Part shown: positions 50,501 to 61,237 of the stretch, piece after piece | Numbering within the stretch: position 1 is the stretch's first letter | How the letters are laid out: each line of letters begins with the position of its first letter | DNA from: Nymphaea colorata | Lineage: Eukaryota > Streptophyta > Magnoliopsida > Nymphaeales > Nymphaeaceae | Direction of reading: 5' to 3' | Length of the DNA: 64,000 nt | NCBI RefSeq assembly: GCF_008831285.2 | Contig: NC_045139.1 | Span: forward strand, 6,728,204-6,792,203 | Translations under genes and position numbers: made by a program | The notes under the pieces: generated by a model | Told to the model about the DNA's origin: nothing | Databases searched by the model: none | The model's input: the letters and a program-made list of their open reading frames with translations, nothing else

Positions 50501-53500
50501 GGTCGTAAGAAGCGTGTTTTACGTGCCTATCAAATCAAACGTAGCATATATGCTCTTAAACAGGGAGATTTATCTGTTGCCTCCTTCTATGCCGCCCTGA
50601 AGACCAAATGGGAGGAACTTGACTATCATGTGAATGATGACTGGAAATGTGGTGTAGATCATGCCCTGTATTGGGAAAAGGAATGGATGGACCGCACCTT
50701 TATCTTCCTTGGAGGCCTGCGTGATGAGTTTGAAACCATTCGAAGCCAGCTTCTTAACTGTGATGAGATTCCTGGAATCGAAGAGGTGTATGCCCGTATT
50801 GAGTCTGAGGAGCAACGGCGCCAGATTATGCATATTGACTCCCATCAGGGGAGTTCTCCAGCAGCCTTTGTGAGCCATACTTCTGGGACGGGGCAGCGTC
50901 CTACTCGACGATGCAGCCATTGCAACAAAGTGGGTCATTCTGTTGATTTTTGTTGGGATCTTCATCCTGAGAAGCGTCTCGTCCGCGGTCGTCCTCCTCC
51001 TCATCGCCGAGCCTCTTCTGTGCCAGAGCCTAGCCCGGGGTCGTCCAATGTTGCCAAATCCAAGCTCTCCTCAGATCAACTCAGAGAGTTGCAAGCCTAC
51101 ATTAGTCGGTTGTCTACCCAGGATGATGCTTCTACTTCTGAGGGTGCTAAGTTAGCCCAGGCTCTGGTTGCTACTAGTGATCAAGGTAATTCTTCTCTCG
51201 GTGATTGGATTGTTGACAGTGGGGCTACTCATCATATGACAGGGGACCCTACGATGTTTCAAGAGTACAAGTTGACCTCTGGGCAGCAGCGTGTGTCTAT
51301 GGCTGATGGTTCTTCTATCTCTGTGGCTGGAAAAGGGAGTTTATCACTACTGAACAAATATTGTCTTCATAATGCCCTGCATGTTCCCAATATTCCCGTA
51401 AATTTGTTAACTGTCAGCAGTATTACCAAAGAGCTAAACTGTAATCTAATTTTCTCTGCTGATTGTTGTTTCCTGCAGGACTTGGGGACGGGGCAGAAGA
51501 TTGGGATTGGTTCGGCTATTGATGGGCTCTACAGACTGCCCGTTCGAGTTGCTTCTGCTTTGATTTCAGCCACCAGTGGTCAGTTGCCTGGCGTGGAGGC
51601 CAGATCCGTCATTATGCGTTGGCACGAGAGACTTGGTCATCTTCCCTTCCAGTTGCTTAGAAAGTTGTTTCCTAGGATGTTTCATTCTGTTTCTTTGGAC
51701 ACCTTCGCCTGTGAAGTGTGTCAGTTGTCTAAGCATGTTAGGGCCTCGTACCCTATTTCGTTCAATAAAGCCAACCGTCCTTTTGCTTTGGTTCACTCTG
51801 ATGTTTGGGGTCCTTCGGGAGTACCCACTTGTCGTGGCTTTCACTATTTTATGACTCTTATTGATGACTACTCCCGGTGTACGTTCGTGTATCTGTTGAA
51901 AGAACGTAGTGAAGTTCCCAACATTGTCAAAAACTTTGTGGCATTTGTCGAAACTCAATTCCAGACCACTGTTCAAGCCTTCCGCACTGACAATGCCCGA
52001 GAATATGTCTCCCAATCCCTTGATGACTTCTTGCGAAGCAAGGGTATTATTCATGAAACATCCTGTAGCTACACCCCTCCTCAGAATGGCGTGGCTGAAA
52101 GAAAAAACCGTCATTTGTTGAATGTTACCCGGGCAATTATGTTTCAACGTCATGTCCCTAAGAGGTACTGGGGGGACGCCCTTCTCACTAGTGCCCACCT
52201 TATCAACCGTATGCCTACTCGTGTGTTGGATGGTCATTCCCCTTATTCTGTGTTGTGGCCCACTCAGAATCCCTGGCCTCTAACCCCTCGCGTGTTTGGG
52301 TGTGTTTGTTTTGTCCATGATCATAGTCCCACTCTCAAGAAACTTGATCCTCGGTCCATCAAAGCAGTCTTCTTGGGATATTCCTCCACCCAGAAGGGAT
52401 ACAGGTGTGTTGACCCTAGCACTTCCAGAGTATATGTCTCCAGGGATATGACCTTTCATGAACATGAGGCATACTTTCCTGCGAATCCTCTTCAGGGGGA
52501 GTGTTTAGGTGACAGAAGGGAAGAGTATTCTTCGCATCAGTTGATTCAGTTCATGGATTTCTTGGATTATACGGTGAGTTCTCCAAGTGTGGAAAACGTT
52601 GTCAGTGAGGACAGAGACAGTCAGATGGAGGGGGGCCCTGTGGAAGAACAGTCTCGAGATCACCTATTTGGTCAGGTTTACAGCAGGAAGAAGAAGGATG
52701 TGATGGAAGATGTTGATGTTACCAATCCCAATCTTCCCAATCTTGTGACCTCCCCGGATGATCCAAGTCCAATGAATGAAGAACTTCCCATAGCTCTGCG
52801 CAAGGGCACCAGGTCATGTACTTCTCATCCTATTCAGAGATTTGTTTCATATGCAAAACTCAGTAAAGACTACAAGTGCTTTGTTACCTCTTTATCTATG
52901 GCTGTTATTCCCAGGTCAGTGGAAGATGCAAGGAAGGATCGTAAATGGCTACAGGCCATGACAGAAGAGATGGACGCCCTGGAAAAGAACAATACGTGGG
53001 AGGTTGTTGATATCCCCAAGGGAACTCACTTAGTTGGCTCCAAGTGGGTGTTTAATGTGAAGTACAAACCTGATGGCACTGTAGAACGCTATAAAGCTCG
53101 TCTTGTTGCTAAAGGGTTTAGCCAGAAATATGGGATTGACTATCTTGAGACGTTTGCTCCCGTGGCGAAACTGAAGACCGTAAGGGTCATCTTAGCTCTT
53201 GCAGTGCAAAAGAAGTGGAGAATGGACCAACTTGATGTAAAGAACGCCTTCTTGAATGGTCACCTTGAGGAAGAAGTCTATATGAGCATGCCGCCTGGGT
53301 ATGCTCGGAACGGGAAGTGTTGCTATCTCAAGAAAGCTTTGTATGGTCTCAAGCAATCCCCTAGAGCTTGGTTTGAAAGACTAAGGGTTGTAATGAAGAC
53401 TAATGGGTATAAACAGGGAAATGGTGATCACACCCTCTTCATCAAGCAGAGAAATGGTCTGGTGAGCCTTTTACTTGTATATGTTGATGATATGATTGTC

Positions 53501-56500
53501 ACAGGCGACGACGAGGGGGAGAAAAGGAAGATGAAAGAAACGTTAGCTGCAGAATTCGATCTCAAAGATCTGGGTAAACTAAGGTATTTCTTGGGGATTG
53601 AGATCGCGCGATCTGAGACTGGGCTTGTTATGAGCCAAAGAAAATACACGTTGGATCTTCTAAAAGAGACAGGTAAACTGGGATGCAGGCCCTTTCTTAC
53701 CCCAATGGAGTCTGGCACAAGGATAAGTATCAAAACTGGGACTATCTTGGATGAGGAAGGAAAAGGGAGGTATCAGCGTCTGGTTGGTAAACTTATTTAT
53801 CTCACTCTTACTCGCCCAGATATTACGTATGCTGTGGGTGTGTTAAGTCAGTTTATGCATGCTCCTACTGATTGTCATTGGAAAAGTGCTGAAAGAGTAT
53901 TGGGATACTTAAAGAATGACCCAGGGAAAGGACTACTCTACACTCGGCAAGATCAACTAAGCATTGAAGGATACTCTGACGCCGACTGGGCAGGATGCAC
54001 AGATACTAGGAGGTCTACCACAGGATACTGCATATTTCTTGGAGGTAACCTTGTGGTATGGAGAAGTAAACGTCAAGAAGTTTGTTCCAGGTCCAGTGCT
54101 GAGGCTGAATACAGGGCGGTTGCTATGGGGGTTACAGAGATGTTATGGCTCAAAATTCTTTTAGCAGATATTGGGGTTAAAATGGAAGAGAAGATGAGGA
54201 TGTATTGTGACAACAAGTCTGCGATTAACTTGGCAAACAATCCGGTCATGCACGACAGGACCAAACATGTGGAGATCGATCGTCACTTCATACGGGAACG
54301 CATAGATTCAAAGGAGTTGATTCTGCCCTATATGAAGTCTGAAGATCAAGTTGCAGATGTCTTAACTAAGTCTTTATGTACATCTCAATTTGAGAAAAAT
54401 GTTAGCAAGCTTGGCATGTTTGACATGTATGCCAAGCTTGAGGGGGAGTGTTAGAATATATTGTATTGGGAACCGGGTCCATATATGGACCCGGCCCTAT
54501 GGGGCACGGATACCGAGGCGGACTCGGTACCCTAGGCGGCACTCTTTCTCTCCCTCCTATATATTCTTCACTTACATGTAATTGTTGAGTTAAGTGAATA
54601 ATATTTTCTCTCTCCTAGGGTTGCGGTTTGCCCCTAGGTCAGAGCTTCCCCGTGGTTTTTCACCTCTTTCTGAGGTTTTCCACGTATATTGTGTGTTCTT
54701 TCTCTGCTCTCTCCTTGTGGTTCGTATTCCTACATTCAGCAAGTAAAGCTTGCAGCTTTGATTTCTCATTATGTAGATGAATGTGCATATTCTAGGTACC
54801 ATGTAAATAATCCCAAAAGAGGTAGAAATTTGGCTAATGTTTTTGCAAGTGGATTCACTGGGTGGGTGAATTATCATGATTTATTTGTAGTAGATAATGC
54901 TTTACATTGACAGGTTTGATTTTTGTTTCTTCGAAAACTGTGTGTTGTTCAGATTGGAATCCGATGAACAAAAAGTAATTACTTAGGCTCAGCTTATTCT
55001 TATAATTTTGCTTTGATATCTGAAATTTCTTTACCGAAAGAAAGTTGGCATAAGCAAACGGATCTACCTATCTGGGCAGCCTGATTTACATGGAAACTCT
55101 AGATGACGTACCATTTATGCTAATATCACCAGTATATATTTTGCTAATCATACTTTTCAAATGGTTGTGCAGGGTCATCCTTATGAAGCAGAAGGAAGGG
55201 TTTGGAGGGCAAAGGACATAGCTCTTCCTCAGGAACCCTGCAAATGGATGCCAAATTGTTTCATGAGTATAAATACAAGCTTGAGTGCTGGAAAGGCTTT
55301 TCTTGAATCCCTTTATAAGTTATATGACGAATGGGGTGTTGATTTCGGTAGGTTCATTTGACATATTTGCGATGGATGGGATAATCCCAGAGAAAGAGAT
55401 GCAAATTTATTATGAATGAATTTCTATGGATTGCTTGTTATTGAGTCCTTGACTGACTGCAGTGAAGCATGACTGCGTATATGGTGATGACCTTAATATA
55501 GAAGAGATCAAAATAGTGTCAGAGGTAGTAAAAGCTAATTATTTTTTCCACTTGCTTTTTCTTCTGGTTAAGCAATAGGCTCTCGTGAGTTATTCCATTG
55601 GAAAGTGGCTTTGCTGCTGCAATGTACTTATGGTGGTTTCTTGACAATAGCACACACTTAAAACATCTTTCTTGTTCATTCTCTATTTTTCAGATTTTGA
55701 AGGCTAAAGAAAATCCTATTCTATATTCAATATCACCTGGCACTCATGTGACACTTGAGATGGCTGAAAAGGTAAAAGAAGCCGTAAACATGTATAGAGT
55801 TACTGGTGATGATTGGGACTCATGGAGGGACTTAGCTTTTCACTTTGATATAGCTAGGTAATACATTCTCTGCAACCATTCTTATTTTATAATTTAAACA
55901 AACAGAATTCCAATTTTTTTGGTGTAACCATGTGCCTTCCATAAATATTTAAGCAGATGAGGCTGTGGTAATATGCAGGGATCTTGCACTTGGTGGTTTC
56001 ATAGGAGACAAAGGCCTGTTGGGAAGATCATGGCCAGACCTGGATATGCTCCCGTTTGGTTGGATAACTGATCCGAGTATGTACTCACATATGTTTTGTG
56101 ATACTTGTTAAGATGCTTTTATACATCTGATTTCCTTATTTAACCTGCTTTCATATCTATCCAGCTGATACGGGCCTGGTTATCTTTGTTGCCTTTCAGA
56201 TTCAAATCAAGGTCCCCACCGTAATTGCGGCCTTACGCTTGATGAACAAAAAACACAGGTTAGTAATGTGAACTACCTTTTTCATCTTGCAAAATTATAG
56301 TACTCTCAAAATCTCAATTGTTAAGGTGATTTACATTTTTCCTCAAAAGTTTATTTGATCTTCTTCGTCTTTTGTTTTTTTTTGCTAGTTACTTTTCTAA
56401 TTTCTACAGGTGCAATTTACAAATCAGATGTCCAACACAGCCCTTATTTTTCCCCTTTAGGCATCTGAGCTTCTGACAATTCTCTAATTACTTATTCTTC

Positions 56501-59433
56501 TCATGTATCAATTGCACGTGAACTTCCTCTTTCATTTCTTTTCTCATTGAAGGTTTTACCTGCTGCCTTATGAAAATGTTCTTTTTGTTTAGACATGCAC
56601 TTGCCTGTCACCTAACAAGCCATCAACTTAGTTGATCACTAGTTCTAGCAGTGATATCTTCATCAAGCCTATGACGGCAGTTACCTTTAGTGAACCCTGT
56701 AGCTACGCTTATATTGCAAAAACCAAGGCAATCGGTATCTTAACCACCTATTACATGGATACAGATGCAGGAACTAAACACAATGCAAATATGTTTGATA
56801 CTGCATGACAGTTCACGAAAGATACTGACATGTGTCAAGGCGGTTTTCTGGTGATCCATAATTCAGTGGCTAAAATACACATCAAAGGTTCTGGGTTCAA
56901 AGAACATACCTTTTCCAGTGGAAAACAGAAATAAATTGTCTTTATAACTTCCCAATTATGCTGAGTGCATCTGTGCTATCAGACTGGGCATAATGACTTG
57001 GACTATAAAATCCCAACTGGATTGCATGTACCACTATTTGCAGCATATATTATAGCTGTGTGTGTGTGTGACAGCCTGTCTTAGAGGCTACACATTGCAA
57101 AAAACATCAAATTAAGAATTAAAACGATTTGAATAATAGCTTGATAAGAAGAGAAAAATATGGAGACTATATCACAGAGGGACACATCAAATGGGACAGT
57201 TCTTTAATGCTCAAGAAGAAGAAAAATAATGGGAAGGGGAAGTGTCATTTATTATTGTTTGCCATGGTTTGTATGTTTTATAATTAGCATTGGCTGTCTC
57301 AGGGAGAAACTTTTGTGATTATCCAATAGTTTAGATGTTACCCACAAGTACTTCAGAAATGTAAGGGGGTAGCTGTGAACTGTTCATAAGAATTCATATT
57401 TCTGCTTAATGGACAAATTTTGGCTTCGTGCGTAAAGTATCAATAATGTTACTCCATGAAAACACTACTCATAGTTGTCCTTTAAGTAGTAGAGAACTAA
57501 ACAGAGGTCCCAAGTGGTAAGCATCTTAAGTGGCTTAAAGGCCATAAACACAGGCAAACAATGTTTTTGTAAATAAGTTGGCAATTATGTAAATAAGTAT
57601 GTGCCAAGCTTTAAGCCTGAGGGGTTGGCATGGTGGAGGAAAAATGTAGAGGTGAAAGTGGTTATATTCTCGTAACCATCTTCAGTGGCTTAAAGGAACA
57701 TGAGCACAAACATTAGTATGTTTGTATATTAATAAGTTTGTTCCAAGCTTTAATCCCAACTCCCAAGGGATTTGGCATGATAGAGCAGGCCATGGCCACT
57801 AGACCGGTGGTTGCAGGTTCAAATGCCATGGCTATCATCACACCAGATACATGCTGGACTGAGCAATGAAGTCTTGGAACTCATGTCTGACTCCCTCACA
57901 TAAGCAATTCACACACAGAGAAAAAGGTAAAGTGTGAAACTTGAGTTTACTAGAGCAAGAGCCAAGTGCTGTTCTCTTCAATTACAAGATGCCTATTTCC
58001 CAATTCAAAATGTGCTCCATTTGAGCATTCCTTCAAAGTCTGAAAACAATTAACAATGTCTAACTACAATGCAAACATATAGTTAATGCTATGATTTCAG
58101 AAGATTCCAGTGTTTCAGGGATTTTAACGTTAAAAAGAGGCATGATAATATGAAAGAACAGCTCATTTTTTGGTACATATAAAAATCATATTCAAGTGGA
58201 AAAGAAAAGATTAGATCGCTGGTAAACCATGTCCATCTAAAAAATGTGGCTATCAGTAAAAAATGTTCCTTGCTGAATAATAAGCAGTTGATTCAACAGA
58301 TTGCAAGAGAATTGTTGCATAGTTGGACTGTAGGAGCATAAACCATAAGATTGAATCCCAGAGGAAGCTGCTTCTCGTGTTTGTTAGTACTTTTGTGTGG
58401 TGGTCATTCTGTTCGTCCAAAAAATTTCTTCCAAATTTACTTATGTAAACTTGGTGTAAGTCTATGTTTGTTGATGAGTTTTGGGAATAATAGACAGTTC
58501 TTATGATGTTTTCTTACTTCTGTTATTGTAGCCATCTCTATTTATCTGATTTACTTTATCTTGCACCATTCAAGCTGCTTGAATTATGCAATTGGCTCTT
58601 CCAAAGCTGCTCTTTTGGTAATTTTGAAACTTGTGCATACCTTTTAGTGGAAGTCACTGAGTGCCACGACTGCCAACATATTCCAGATCAGAAGCTCACA
58701 TAAAGAGATTGATCAGGCGTCATGATAATCAGAAGCTCACATAAAGAGATCGATTGTAAAGAGATTGATCAGGCGTCATGATAATTAACATTTATTCTAC
58801 TGCTTGCAGATGACTTTGTGGGCCATGGTGAAATCTCCTCTATTTATTGGAGGTGACATGAGAAATATGGATTCAAGCACCATCTCTATCATCACGAATC
58901 CTGTCCTCCTTGACATACATAACCGAAGCATTAATAACAAAGAGGTAAATAGCATCAGCGCAGTAATGCTGTGGCTGTTTGGCTACTGTACCCACTATTA
59001 TTCACTTAGGCAGAGTTATTGTTTGTATGGCAGAGCAACAGCGTCAGGATTGATAATATTCGTATATGGGTGGCTAATGCTTCAACAGGTAGATCAGTCA
59101 CATATTTTCTAACAATTCTAAAATCACTCGCGGTAGGTCAATCATACTAAGAAAGATCATTCACAAACTGCAGATGAAGCATACATTGCCTTCTTCAACC
59201 TGGGTTCTTCAGCACGCACAATATCTCCGAAGTTGGCTGATATTACAGGAGATCTCATTACCTGTTCGGTAGATACAGGAGATGCTATTGACAGTGCTGG
59301 TGAGAAATTCAGAGCTTTTGATGTTTGGGGTGGTAGAGATCTTGGGGAAATTAACTCTACATTTAGTACTACTGTTCCTGCCCACGGGTGCGTTCTACTT
59401 GTGCTGGATTGCCCACTAGTGGCAGTGCTGTAG
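47565..59433 (+). CDS. GH27 alpha-galactosidase/beta-arabinopyranosidase-like enzyme with N-terminal membrane anchor, 11 exons
   Basis: Glycoside hydrolase family 27, plant clade that includes Arabidopsis APSE (At3g26380), expected to remove alpha-galactosyl or beta-arabinopyranosyl groups. Exons: 47565-47740, 48516-48705, 48793-49050, 55173-55347, 55463-55524, 55694-55857, 55979-56076, 56200-56258, 58810-58944, 59034-59088, 59174-59433. They give 544 codons including TAG (543 aa), phases consistent. Residues about 37-59 (WFFVITSTTVLFILALLLVS) form a signal anchor. Then come PPRGWNSYDSF, MVVDFLWYRRMQ, GLKFGVHVMRGIS, nucleophile in VKHDC (D270), R-x-x-x-D acid/base motif RVTGD (R322, D326), SWPDLDMLPFGWI, QMTLWAMVKSPLFIGGDMRN, and C-terminal beta domain DEAYIAFFNLG. 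Between INNKE and SNSVRIDN, Arabidopsis APSE has, as I recall, a long lectin-like stretch; here there is only an 89-bp intron. A copia element fills most of intron 3. Confidence 0.9.
49460..49745 (+). repeat. 5' LTR of the copia element
   Basis: 286 bp from tgttagaata to ttcctaca, containing ggaaccgggtccatatatgg and a TATA-like ctatatattc near 49568 that may be its promoter. Confidence 0.95.
49746..49758 (+). other. Primer binding site of the copia element
   Basis: tggtatcagagcc directly follows the 5' LTR and is complementary to the 3' end of initiator methionine tRNA, the usual primer of copia elements. Confidence 0.9.
50156..54454 (+). CDS. Copia gag-pol polyprotein, intact (1432 aa)
   Basis: Single frame from ATG 50156 (gcgATGgct) to TAG 54452-54454. 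Domains with approximate residues: gag core with LNKDNYLSWS (about 32-41); CCHC zinc knuckle CSHCNKVGHSVDFC (about 253-266); aspartic protease WIVDSGATHHMTG (about 350); integrase with zinc region HERLGHL...CEVC (about 490-525) and catalytic D (HSDVWG, about 548), D (FRTDNA, about 612) and E (VAERKNR, about 648); reverse transcriptase from about 925, with GSKWVFNVKYKPDG, KARLVAKGFSQ, DVKNAFLNG, LYGLKQSPRAW and catalytic LLVYVDDM (about 1109); RNase H with YSDADWAG (about 1275) and SSAEAEYRA (about 1316). No catalytic residue is missing. The frame continues upstream without ATG; the chosen ATG is the first. Confidence 0.97.
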   Translation: MADAAMPKLDDALDTGSNTKGENLPVHVTSIRLNKDNYLSWSAALEIGITSRGRLHYITGEKPAPSKTDSQWPTWALEDSQVKVWIISSVSADIQPLILRKSTAYDMWTVLARMYGRKKRVLRAYQIKRSIYALKQGDLSVASFYAALKTKWEELDYHVNDDWKCGVDHALYWEKEWMDRTFIFLGGLRDEFETIRSQLLNCDEIPGIEEVYARIESEEQRRQIMHIDSHQGSSPAAFVSHTSGTGQRPTRRCSHCNKVGHSVDFCWDLHPEKRLVRGRPPPHRRASSVPEPSPGSSNVAKSKLSSDQLRELQAYISRLSTQDDASTSEGAKLAQALVATSDQGNSSLGDWIVDSGATHHMTGDPTMFQEYKLTSGQQRVSMADGSSISVAGKGSLSLLNKYCLHNALHVPNIPVNLLTVSSITKELNCNLIFSADCCFLQDLGTGQKIGIGSAIDGLYRLPVRVASALISATSGQLPGVEARSVIMRWHERLGHLPFQLLRKLFPRMFHSVSLDTFACEVCQLSKHVRASYPISFNKANRPFALVHSDVWGPSGVPTCRGFHYFMTLIDDYSRCTFVYLLKERSEVPNIVKNFVAFVETQFQTTVQAFRTDNAREYVSQSLDDFLRSKGIIHETSCSYTPPQNGVAERKNRHLLNVTRAIMFQRHVPKRYWGDALLTSAHLINRMPTRVLDGHSPYSVLWPTQNPWPLTPRVFGCVCFVHDHSPTLKKLDPRSIKAVFLGYSSTQKGYRCVDPSTSRVYVSRDMTFHEHEAYFPANPLQGECLGDRREEYSSHQLIQFMDFLDYTVSSPSVENVVSEDRDSQMEGGPVEEQSRDHLFGQVYSRKKKDVMEDVDVTNPNLPNLVTSPDDPSPMNEELPIALRKGTRSCTSHPIQRFVSYAKLSKDYKCFVTSLSMAVIPRSVEDARKDRKWLQAMTEEMDALEKNNTWEVVDIPKGTHLVGSKWVFNVKYKPDGTVERYKARLVAKGFSQKYGIDYLETFAPVAKLKTVRVILALAVQKKWRMDQLDVKNAFLNGHLEEEVYMSMPPGYARNGKCCYLKKALYGLKQSPRAWFERLRVVMKTNGYKQGNGDHTLFIKQRNGLVSLLLVYVDDMIVTGDDEGEKRKMKETLAAEFDLKDLGKLRYFLGIEIARSETGLVMSQRKYTLDLLKETGKLGCRPFLTPMESGTRISIKTGTILDEEGKGRYQRLVGKLIYLTLTRPDITYAVGVLSQFMHAPTDCHWKSAERVLGYLKNDPGKGLLYTRQDQLSIEGYSDADWAGCTDTRRSTTGYCIFLGGNLVVWRSKRQEVCSRSSAEAEYRAVAMGVTEMLWLKILLADIGVKMEEKMRMYCDNKSAINLANNPVMHDRTKHVEIDRHFIRERIDSKELILPYMKSEDQVADVLTKSLCTSQFEKNVSKLGMFDMYAKLEGEC
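54440..54448 (+). other. Polypurine tract of the copia element
   Basis: gagggggag immediately precedes the 3' LTR; it primes plus-strand synthesis. It overlaps the last codons of gag-pol. Confidence 0.9.
54449..54734 (+). repeat. 3' LTR of the copia element
   Basis: 286 bp, same ends as the 5' LTR. The only difference noticed is at about 54600 (taatatttt), equivalent to tattatttt at about 49611. Confidence 0.95.
57517..57800. repeat. Diverged tandem duplication, period about 160 bp
   Basis: cttaagtggcttaaaggcca at about 57525 and cttcagtggcttaaaggaac at about 57682 begin two related copies. Both run through aataagt.tgt.ccaagcttta and ttggcatg.t.gag. Confidence 0.7.
58686..58786. repeat. Short tandem duplication next to GH27 exon 9
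   Basis: atcagaagctcacataaagag occurs twice (58686 and 58727) and gattgatcaggcgtcatgat occurs twice, the second after a short extra segment. It ends about 24 bases before the exon 9 start (58810) and so sits at the branch-point zone of intron 8. Confidence 0.9.
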
Positions 59434-60428
59434 AAGCCCGTCCAACATTGAAAGTCGAACTACAATTAGTTCAGATCTATTTTTAATTTCAATTCAAAAT
59501 TTCTCCAGCAGAATCTTGACTAAAAACATGCAAAATCGAGAGAGCGAAGCTACTTCAGTTCGGCACCGTTTAACTTGCCAAAAGCTTTTTCTTGACTCTC
59601 AACTAAGCTCAGCAAACTAGATTGTCTATTAGATCGATTCGAGCAAGGACATGGGCTACTGGTCTCACTCTGCATAGGACTATGACAATAATCGATTGAT
59701 GTAAGTGGGCGCAGCTTGTACCTATGTTCTCTAACAGAAAACATATGGTTAAACTAATTACCGAAACAAAGGGTTTCAAGACGGGATGTTCGTCAAGAGC
59801 CATCAATATGAGGCCAAGAAATGTACCAAGCCGACAGGCGAGTGAGCACAACAAGTACAGCTTTGGGATCTTTGCATTTTCTCACTCTGAACTAAAATCC
59901 CATCCCAAACGTCTTTAGGCAGCCCGAGTTCGAGTAATCGACACCACTACAAGCCAAGGACATGCCTTTCCAGGTTATAGTAACCGAGTTGGTACCTGAG
60001 TCTAGAATTGAGTCCCATCTTGATCGTGTCTCATGGGTATGAATGAGGTCTCCAACTTCAACCACATCACATAAGTGGGTAAGAAAGAGTTATTGTGATA
60101 GTGACAACCTCATCTAGCTAGATTTATTTGTAGGCATAGGACTATTGGAAGGTCTCAACCAACGGTGACTTTATATTGCAGGAACACTGAAAGCAATAAA
60201 CTCCGCATGTTTTTGGTTTTGACAAGGGTGCATCCTACTGTAGAGATGATCCAACTAGAAGAAGGCATTGAATCGCCCTACCTTTTTGTCCTAAGCTAGG
60301 GTTGATTCGACTGCAGACATGGTCCATATCCAAGGAGGCATTAAGTGCTTGTGGACCTCAAGAACTTAAAACCAGCAAATAATTTACTATCATGGAGGTA
60401 TTGCAATCGATAAGCAAATAATTGGTGG

Positions 60429-60528
<100 letters not shown>

Positions 60529-61156
60529 CAATGAAAAGATGGAGGAAATTTTGGAAATTTGAAAATTAAAATCACATATGATTTCTGTTTTTGGCCCGAG
60601 TGACTGTATTTAGTCATCTGGTTTTTTATCACTGCCGACGCTCTGCATCCCTTTTGTATCATGCTTGGCTGTCATTCTTTTGTACATAGCGTTTGTTTGC
60701 AATAAATAGCAGGGAGCTAATTTCCCGGCACTTTTGCATTGGAAGTTATTTAAATGAATGCATCTTGACGCTGAAGAACCTATTAATCAACATGAGAGGT
60801 ATAATGTTCTTCTTGTACATCAGATTTTACAAAGATTTAGAAGATCAACAAATCGCACTCTTTTTTTGGCTTATAAAATTTATTTTTATGTCTAAAAATA
60901 ATTTATATTATTAAGCTTTTGGATGGGAGGGGAGCATGTATGTGGATATTTTTTTGTAGAAATGATATCTCCCGAGGTAAAATTTGAAGGAAGGCAAAGC
61001 TTGTGTAGTCAAGCTGGGTGATAAAGCTTTCTCTTTCTCTTCCAAGACCCTTGATGAACCTTTATGCTTGTATTCAAATTCAAACCTTCAAAGAGAAAAA
61101 GTAAAGTCAATTTATAAAGCTTAACAATAAGAATCAGCCAATTGAATCGATTTTTT

Positions 61157-61157
<1 letters not shown>

Positions 61158-61236
<79 letters not shown>
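61158..61236. repeat. Compound (CA)n / (TA)n microsatellite
   Basis: About 17 CA units, a short mixed section, then about 14 TA units. Confidence 0.93.

Positions 61237-61237
<1 letters not shown>

Larger units (their letters stand above)
49460..54734 (+). mobile_element. Complete Ty1/copia LTR retrotransposon inserted in GH27 intron 3
   Basis: 5275 bp: 5' LTR, PBS, one gag-pol frame, PPT and 3' LTR. Flanked by the 5-bp target duplication TTCAG (49455-49459 and 54735-54739). LTRs start TG and end CA. Same orientation as the host gene. By my reading the two LTRs differ at one position in 286 (tattatttt against taatatttt), and the gag-pol frame has no stop or shift. Integrase lies before reverse transcriptase, which defines the copia superfamily. 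The lineage within copia was not assigned. Confidence 0.97.
56259..58809. other. 2.55-kb GH27 intron 8 with tandem and tRNA-like repeats
   Basis: Non-coding. Contains a diverged tandem duplication (57517-57800), a tRNA-type B-box-like motif (ggttcaaatgcc, 57817-57828) after gatagagcaggcc, another (gggttcaaagaac) at about 56892-56904, and a short tandem duplication at 58686-58786. The tRNA-like boxes suggest decayed SINEs, but ends and poly(A) tails were not found. Confidence 0.45.

Noticed and set aside
51566-52237. 223-codon minus-strand open frame within the copia element
   Set aside because: Lies opposite the integrase region of an intact gag-pol frame; its composition is that of an antisense shadow.
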